From Mesorhizobium sp. B2-4-15 (lineage in GTDB: Bacteria > Pseudomonadota > Alphaproteobacteria > Rhizobiales > Rhizobiaceae): a DNA stretch of 37,182 bases. The stretch is from NCBI RefSeq assembly GCF_006658505.1, contig NZ_VFUZ01000041.1:1-37182 (forward strand), in the 5' to 3' direction. Positions 32,021-37,182 of the stretch are shown here, one piece after another. The notes beneath the pieces were generated by a model. It saw nothing but the letters and a program-made list of their open reading frames with translations, ran no database searches and was not told the origin of the DNA. The translations under genes were made by a program, and so were the position numbers. The stretch's first letter is position 1. The number at the start of each line of letters is the position of its first letter.

Positions 32021-32896
32021 GTGACGACAACAGCGTCGGATCCGACGAGGCATTTCTTCCAGCCGATCATCGTCTGCCTGACCGTGGCATCGGTCGCGCT
32101 GACGCTGTTCGTGATCTGGATTTCGCTGCACGATCTGTCGCTGATGCGCGCCGGGCGCGAGAAGTTCGTCGGCCTCGACAATTACCTGCGCTTCTTCGGC
32201 GATCCGCGCGCCATGGCGGCGCTGTGGCGCACGGTGCTGTTCACAGCGCTGGCGACGGTGATCGAGATCGCGCTCGGCCTTGCCGTCGTGCTGTTCCTCG
32301 ACCGCGACTTCGCCATGAAGCGGCTGGTGAGAACGCTGCTGCTGGTGCCCATCATCATGACGCCGGTGGTGGTCGGGCTGACCTGGCGCTTCCTGTTCGA
32401 TCCCGCCACCGGCATGGCGAATTACCTCCTGTCGCTCGCCGGCCTGTCTCAGATCGACTGGCTGGGCAGCCCGCGGATCGCGTTGTTCTCGGTGCTGATA
32501 GCCGACATCTGGCAGTGGACGCCCTTCGTCATCCTGCTGGTGATGGCGGCCCTGGAGTCCGCGCCCACTGATCCCCTGAACGCCGCCCGCGTCGACGGCG
32601 CGCGCGAATGGCAGGTGACCTGGTACGTGCTTTTGCCGATGTTGCGCCGGGCGCTCGCCATCGTCGCGCTGATCCGCGCGATCGACAGCATCAAGGCCTT
32701 CGACCTGTTCTACATCATGACGCGCGGTGGCCCCGCGCTGTCGACCGAGACGCTGAACTATTACGGCTACATCGTCGCCTTCACCAATTTCGACATTTCC
32801 TATGCGCTGGCCATCGCCGTCATCCTGACCATCTTCACCAACGTCGCTCTGCTGACCATGTACAGCGTGCTGTTTCCGAAGGCGGGAGAGCGCTGA
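32021..32896 (+). CDS. Sugar ABC transporter permease (MalF/UgpA type)
   Basis: Inner-membrane subunit of 291 residues with six helices. The first helix starts near residue 15 (PIIVCLTVASVALTLFVIWIS), followed by the family periplasmic segment GLDNYLRFFGDPRAMAALWRTVLFT. The cytoplasmic EAA loop, AARVDGAREWQVTWYVLLPMLRRAL, contacts the ATPase. GTG 32021 is chosen because the frame upstream is non-coding repeat; it lacks a strong ribosome-binding site. The TGA stop shares its last base with the next permease's ATG. Pairs with that permease as a heterodimer. Confidence 0.9.
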   Translation: MTTTASDPTRHFFQPIIVCLTVASVALTLFVIWISLHDLSLMRAGREKFVGLDNYLRFFGDPRAMAALWRTVLFTALATVIEIALGLAVVLFLDRDFAMKRLVRTLLLVPIIMTPVVVGLTWRFLFDPATGMANYLLSLAGLSQIDWLGSPRIALFSVLIADIWQWTPFVILLVMAALESAPTDPLNAARVDGAREWQVTWYVLLPMLRRALAIVALIRAIDSIKAFDLFYIMTRGGPALSTETLNYYGYIVAFTNFDISYALAIAVILTIFTNVALLTMYSVLFPKAGER

Positions 32897-33708
32897 TGGG
32901 CCGGCGCGCGGTTTTCTATCTTGGCCTGCTGCTGCTTTTGCTGGCGGTGCTGTTCCCGCTCTACTGGGTCGTGGTGACCTCGTTCAAGACGACGCGCGAC
33001 GCCTTTGCCATCCCGCCGGTCTGGCTGTTCAGCCCCACGCTCGACAACTATCGCACCGTCTTTGCCAACCGCGGCTTCCTCAGCGCATTCGCCAACTCCT
33101 TCGTCGTCTCCATCCTGTCCAGCGCGCTGGCGGTGGCCATTGGTTCGGTCGCCGCCTACGGGCTGGCGCAGCAGCCGGGCGATCTGCGCCGCTCCAAGGA
33201 AAAATTCATCCTCAGCCTGCGCATCGCGCCGGCGCTGCTGTTCGTCATCCCGATGTATTATCTGGCGACGCGCATCGGCGCGCTGAACCAGCATTGGCTG
33301 CTGATCGCCGCCTATGCCTTCGTCAACGTGCCGTTCGCGATCTCGCTGCTGATTACCTTCTTCGACGACATTCCGAAGGAATTGCGCGATGCGGCCCGCG
33401 TCGACGGCGCGCGCGAATTCAGCGTGTTCTGGCATGTCTATTTGCCGGCGGCGCGCGGCGGCATCGTCGCGACGCTGATCCTGTGCGTGCTGTTCACCTG
33501 GAACGAGTTCTTCGTCGCCCTGGTGCTGACCGGCCGCGACACCCAGACGCTGCCGGTCTCCATCACCTCGTTCCTGACCTTCCAGGGCATCCAGTGGGGC
33601 GCGCTGACGGCCGCTGCCACGCTCATCATGCTGCCGATGATCGTGCTTGGCGTTCTGGTGCAGGGGCAGATCGTGCGCGGCATGACGCTGGGCAGCGTGA
33701 AAGGCTGA
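32896..33708 (+). CDS. Sugar ABC transporter permease (MalG/UgpE type)
   Basis: Second inner-membrane subunit, 270 residues with six helices. It starts MGRRAVFYLGLLLLLLAVLFPLYWVVVTSFKT, a standard MalG-type opening, and includes WLFSPTLDNYRTVF and the EAA loop ELRDAARVDGAREFSVFWHVYLPAARGG. ATG 32896 shares one base with the upstream stop, so translation is coupled. The C-terminal helix ends VLVQGQIVRGMTLGSVKG, also typical. Works with the other permease and the ATPase gene 9 bases downstream. Confidence 0.92.
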   Translation: MGRRAVFYLGLLLLLLAVLFPLYWVVVTSFKTTRDAFAIPPVWLFSPTLDNYRTVFANRGFLSAFANSFVVSILSSALAVAIGSVAAYGLAQQPGDLRRSKEKFILSLRIAPALLFVIPMYYLATRIGALNQHWLLIAAYAFVNVPFAISLLITFFDDIPKELRDAARVDGAREFSVFWHVYLPAARGGIVATLILCVLFTWNEFFVALVLTGRDTQTLPVSITSFLTFQGIQWGALTAAATLIMLPMIVLGVLVQGQIVRGMTLGSVKG

Positions 33709-33717
33709 GGGGTTCCG

Positions 33718-34779
<1,062 letters not shown>

Positions 34780-34872
34780 ATCAGGCCGGCGTCGCTCCCC
34801 ACCCGGGGAAGCGGTCCGGGCGGAGCCATTGCTGGCGCGATTACGTCGCCGGAGAACACGGCGTCGACATCG

Positions 34873-35958
34873 TCACGGCTCCGCCAGGGCCGCACGGATT
34901 TCGGCATCATGTTCGCCGCGCGCCGGGCTTCCGGCCGGTGACCATCGCGCCCCCGCCGAAAAACGCGGTGCCGCCGCCGCTTGAAGAGCACCGTCCACAC
35001 TCACCCATGTGCCGCGTGCGGCCATGTGCGGATGCGATGCCGCTTCATGCGGGCCAAGTACCGGGCCGACGCAGGCGTCCGAGCCCTCGAACAGGCTGAT
35101 CCAGTGGTCGCGCGGTTTGGCGGCAAAGATCGCCGCCAGCCGGTCTCCGAGTTTGGGCCAGAGGTCGCGATCGAACTGCCTGGCGAATTGCCGATCGCCG
35201 GCCAGGCCAAGCCTGTCGAGGAAGAGCGCGTAGAATTTCGGCTCCAGACATTGGACGCTGATGAAACCATCATCGGCGGTGCGGTAGACGCGGCACCAAT
35301 GTGGCCCGTCGAGCAGGCTCCGGCCGCGCTCGGCGGCCAGCGCGCCCGACTGGCCGAGCGACATCAGCAGGTTCATCAGATGGGCTGACCCGTCGACGAT
35401 CGCCGCGTCGACGATGGTGCCCTGTCCGCTGGTGCGTGCGTTCATGATGGCGGCGAGCATGCCGATCACCAGATAGAGCGCGCCGCCCCCTATGTCGCCG
35501 ACCAGGGTCGGCGGCGCCATTGGCGGCTCGCCGGGCAAGGAGGCGTACCAGAGCGCGCCGGACACGCCGATATAGTTCATGTCGTGGCCGGCGGTGCGGG
35601 CAAGCGGACCATCCTGCCCCCAGCCGGTCACGCGGCCATAGGCCAGCCGCGGGTTGACCGCGAGGCAGGCCTCCGGGCCAAGCCCGAGACGCTCCATGAC
35701 GCCGGGGCGGAACCCCTCGATCAGTCCGTCGGCGGTGGCGATCAGGCGCATCAGCACGGCGACGTCGTCTTCATTCTTCAGGTCGAGCGCGATGGAGCGT
35801 TTGCCGCGATCGAGCAGCGAGCGCTCAGGCTGGCCGGACGCGAATGCGTCCTTGCGGTGGACGACGATGACATCGGCGCCGAGATCGGCGAGCAGCATGC
35901 CGGCGAAGGGCGCCGGCCCCAGCGCCTCGATCTCGACGATGCGGATACCCCTGAGCAT
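34873..35958 (-). CDS. CaiB/BaiF CoA-transferase family protein, alpha-methylacyl-CoA racemase-like
   Basis: Protein of 361 residues from ATG 35958 (MLRGIRIVEIEALGPAPFAGMLL), chosen because GGAGG lies 5 bases upstream; the frame is open further but without family similarity. The sequence follows alpha-methylacyl-CoA racemase closely: RSLLDRGKRSIALDLK, GHDMNYIGVSGALWY, GDIGGGALYLVIG, LDGPHWCRVYRTADDGFISV and FEGSDACVGPVL. His125 and Asp155 align by motif with the catalytic pair of mycobacterial MCR. It would epimerise a 2-methyl-branched acyl-CoA, or transfer CoA. Divergent from the luciferase-like gene; both may serve one degradative path. Confidence 0.87.
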   Translation of the reverse strand: MLRGIRIVEIEALGPAPFAGMLLADLGADVIVVHRKDAFASGQPERSLLDRGKRSIALDLKNEDDVAVLMRLIATADGLIEGFRPGVMERLGLGPEACLAVNPRLAYGRVTGWGQDGPLARTAGHDMNYIGVSGALWYASLPGEPPMAPPTLVGDIGGGALYLVIGMLAAIMNARTSGQGTIVDAAIVDGSAHLMNLLMSLGQSGALAAERGRSLLDGPHWCRVYRTADDGFISVQCLEPKFYALFLDRLGLAGDRQFARQFDRDLWPKLGDRLAAIFAAKPRDHWISLFEGSDACVGPVLGPHEAASHPHMAARGTWVSVDGALQAAAAPRFSAGARWSPAGSPARGEHDAEIRAALAEP

Positions 35959-36076
35959 CCCACCCTCCATGGCGGTCAACCTTTCGGCGGCGTGGCTCGA
36001 TATTGCGTTGGACGACGGTGTGTAACCCCGCGCTTTCGCCATTGAAGCACGTGCCGGTCGCATATACTTCAGGGCG

Positions 36077-37099
36077 ATGAAAAAAATCGGTTTCCTGTCA
36101 TTCGGGCACTGGACGCCCTCGTCGCAATCGCAGGTGCGTTCGGCATCGGACGCGCTGCTGCAATCCATCGATCTAGCGGTTGCCGCCGAGCAACTGGGCG
36201 CGGACGGCGCCTATTTCCGCGTCCATCACTTCGCCCGCCAGCTCGCTTCGCCATTCCCGCTGCTGGCCGCCGTCGGCGCCAAGACCAGCCGTATCGAGAT
36301 CGGCACGGCGGTCATCGACATGCGCTACGAGAATCCGCTCTACATGGCCGAGGATGCGGGAGCGGCCGACATCATCGCCGGCGGGCGGCTGCAGCTTGGC
36401 ATCAGCCGTGGCTCCCCCGAACAGGTGATCGACGGCTGGCGCTATTTCGGCTACGCGCCGCAGGAAGGCAAAAGCGACGCCGACATGGCGCGGCATCACG
36501 CCGAGGTCTTCCTCGACACGCTGCGCGGCGAGGGCTTCGCCCAGCCCAATCCACGGCCGATGTTCCCCAATCCGCCCGGCCTGCTCAGGCTCGAGCCGCA
36601 TTCGGAAGGCCTGCGCGAGCGCATCTGGTGGGGTGCCGCCACCAACGCCACCTCGGAATGGGCGGCCAGGCTCGGCATGAATTTGCAGAGCTCGACGCTC
36701 AAATTCGACGAGAGCGGCAAGCCGTTCCACGTCCAGCAGGCCGAGCAGATCCGTGTCTATCGCGAGGCCTGGAAGGCGGCCGGCCACCAGCGGGAGCCGC
36801 GCGTCTCGGTCAGCCGCAGCATCTTCGCTTTGGTCGACGATCGCGACCGCGCCTATTTCGGGCGCGGCAATGAGAGCCGCGACCAGATCGGCTTCATCGA
36901 GGAAAACACCAGGGCGATCTTCGGGCGCAGCTACGCCGCCGAACCCGATGTGCTGATCAAGGAACTGGCGCAGGACGAGGCGATCGCCGAGGCCGACACG
37001 CTGTTGCTCACCGTGCCCAACCAGCTCGGTGTCGACTACAACGCCCATGTCATCGAGGCGATCCTGACCCACGTCGCGCCGGCGCTCGGCTGGCGCTGA
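36077..37099 (+). CDS. LLM class flavin-dependent oxidoreductase
   Basis: Luciferase-like TIM-barrel monooxygenase of 340 residues using reduced FMN or F420. It opens MKKIGFLSFGHWTP, then ADGAYFRVHHFARQLASPFPLLAAVGAKTSRIEIGTAVIDMRYENPLYMAEDAGAADIIAGGRLQLGISRGSPEQV-type segments, the standard order of the bacterial luciferase family. A late SVSRSIF and GRGNESRDQIGF region completes the barrel. TATACT (36063-36068) lies only about 9 bases before the ATG, with TTGAAG 15 bases further up, so the leader may be very short. The substrate is unknown. Divergent from the racemase-like gene. Confidence 0.88.
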   Translation: MKKIGFLSFGHWTPSSQSQVRSASDALLQSIDLAVAAEQLGADGAYFRVHHFARQLASPFPLLAAVGAKTSRIEIGTAVIDMRYENPLYMAEDAGAADIIAGGRLQLGISRGSPEQVIDGWRYFGYAPQEGKSDADMARHHAEVFLDTLRGEGFAQPNPRPMFPNPPGLLRLEPHSEGLRERIWWGAATNATSEWAARLGMNLQSSTLKFDESGKPFHVQQAEQIRVYREAWKAAGHQREPRVSVSRSIFALVDDRDRAYFGRGNESRDQIGFIEENTRAIFGRSYAAEPDVLIKELAQDEAIAEADTLLLTVPNQLGVDYNAHVIEAILTHVAPALGWR

Positions 37100-37148
37100 C
37101 GCGGGCGGCGCGCTACCGTCGGTCCGGTGGATCGAAGGAGGTTACCGC

Positions 37149-37182
37149 ATGCCGAAGAAGGCCCTGATTGCCTGGGGTGGGT
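37149..37182 (+). CDS. Start of a probable ThuA-domain protein (partial)
   Basis: Only 11 codons are visible: MPKKALIAWGG, beginning at ATG 37149 and running off the window. AAGGAGG lies about 8 bases upstream, a strong ribosome-binding site. The K-ALI-WGG opening is typical of ThuA-family trehalose-utilisation proteins, which often sit beside sugar ABC importers and Gfo/Idh/MocA dehydrogenases in rhizobia. The call rests on a very short stretch. Confidence 0.45.
   Translation, partial: MPKKALIAWGG

Overview
The window looks like part of a chromosome of a Rhizobiales alphaproteobacterium, most likely Mesorhizobium or a close relative. The grounds are high GC with GC-rich third codon positions, a PrsDE-type exporter beside a secreted GH16 glycanase, a phasin, short palindromic repeats of the kind scattered through rhizobial genomes, and sugar ABC transporters paired with Gfo/Idh/MocA oxidoreductases. 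No rRNA, tRNA or CRISPR was seen. All family calls were made by reading protein motifs; no database was searched.

Left part (1-5.5 kb): two overlapping family 2 glycosyltransferase genes point left. A decayed IS1595-type transposase follows, then a leftward, relatively AT-rich islet with a small exported protein, a doubtful short reading frame, a DUF1828-type protein and an unknown protein overlapping it. This islet looks acquired.

Middle left (5.5-10.7 kb): a leftward operon encodes a three-subunit molybdenum aldehyde oxidoreductase (PaoABC type). A TetR regulator and a flavin reductase-like protein run divergently from it. The intergenic region carries two copies of a 23-bp direct repeat, the obvious operator candidate.

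Polysaccharide-processing block (10.9-15.5 kb): a leftward operon encodes an RTX/GH16 glycanase (ExsH-like) and its own type I exporter subunits (PrsD ABC protein, PrsE adaptor). The glycanase would be exported to trim exopolysaccharide.

Envelope and stress block (15.8-23.0 kb): this holds an HdeD-like membrane protein, several small hypothetical proteins, an exported L,D-transpeptidase, a YihY/BrkB membrane protein, a phasin, a DUF2905 membrane protein, and an unusual 348-residue protein with two HARP-like repeats that I cannot assign to a known system.

Right part (23.5-37.2 kb): an aldehyde dehydrogenase gene sits behind a strong 11-bp-arm palindrome. A small exported protein and an Eis-like acetyltransferase come next. 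Three tandem 60-bp palindromic repeats lead into a rightward amino-sugar operon: RpiR regulator, ROK kinase (NanK-like), NanE-like epimerase, Gfo/Idh/MocA oxidoreductase, and a complete sugar ABC importer (binding protein, two permeases, ATPase). The expected route is uptake, phosphorylation of an N-acetylmannosamine-type sugar, and epimerisation to GlcNAc-6-phosphate; later steps are not in the window. An alpha-methylacyl-CoA racemase-like gene (leftward) and a luciferase-like flavin oxidoreductase (rightward) are divergent. The window ends inside a probable ThuA-family gene.
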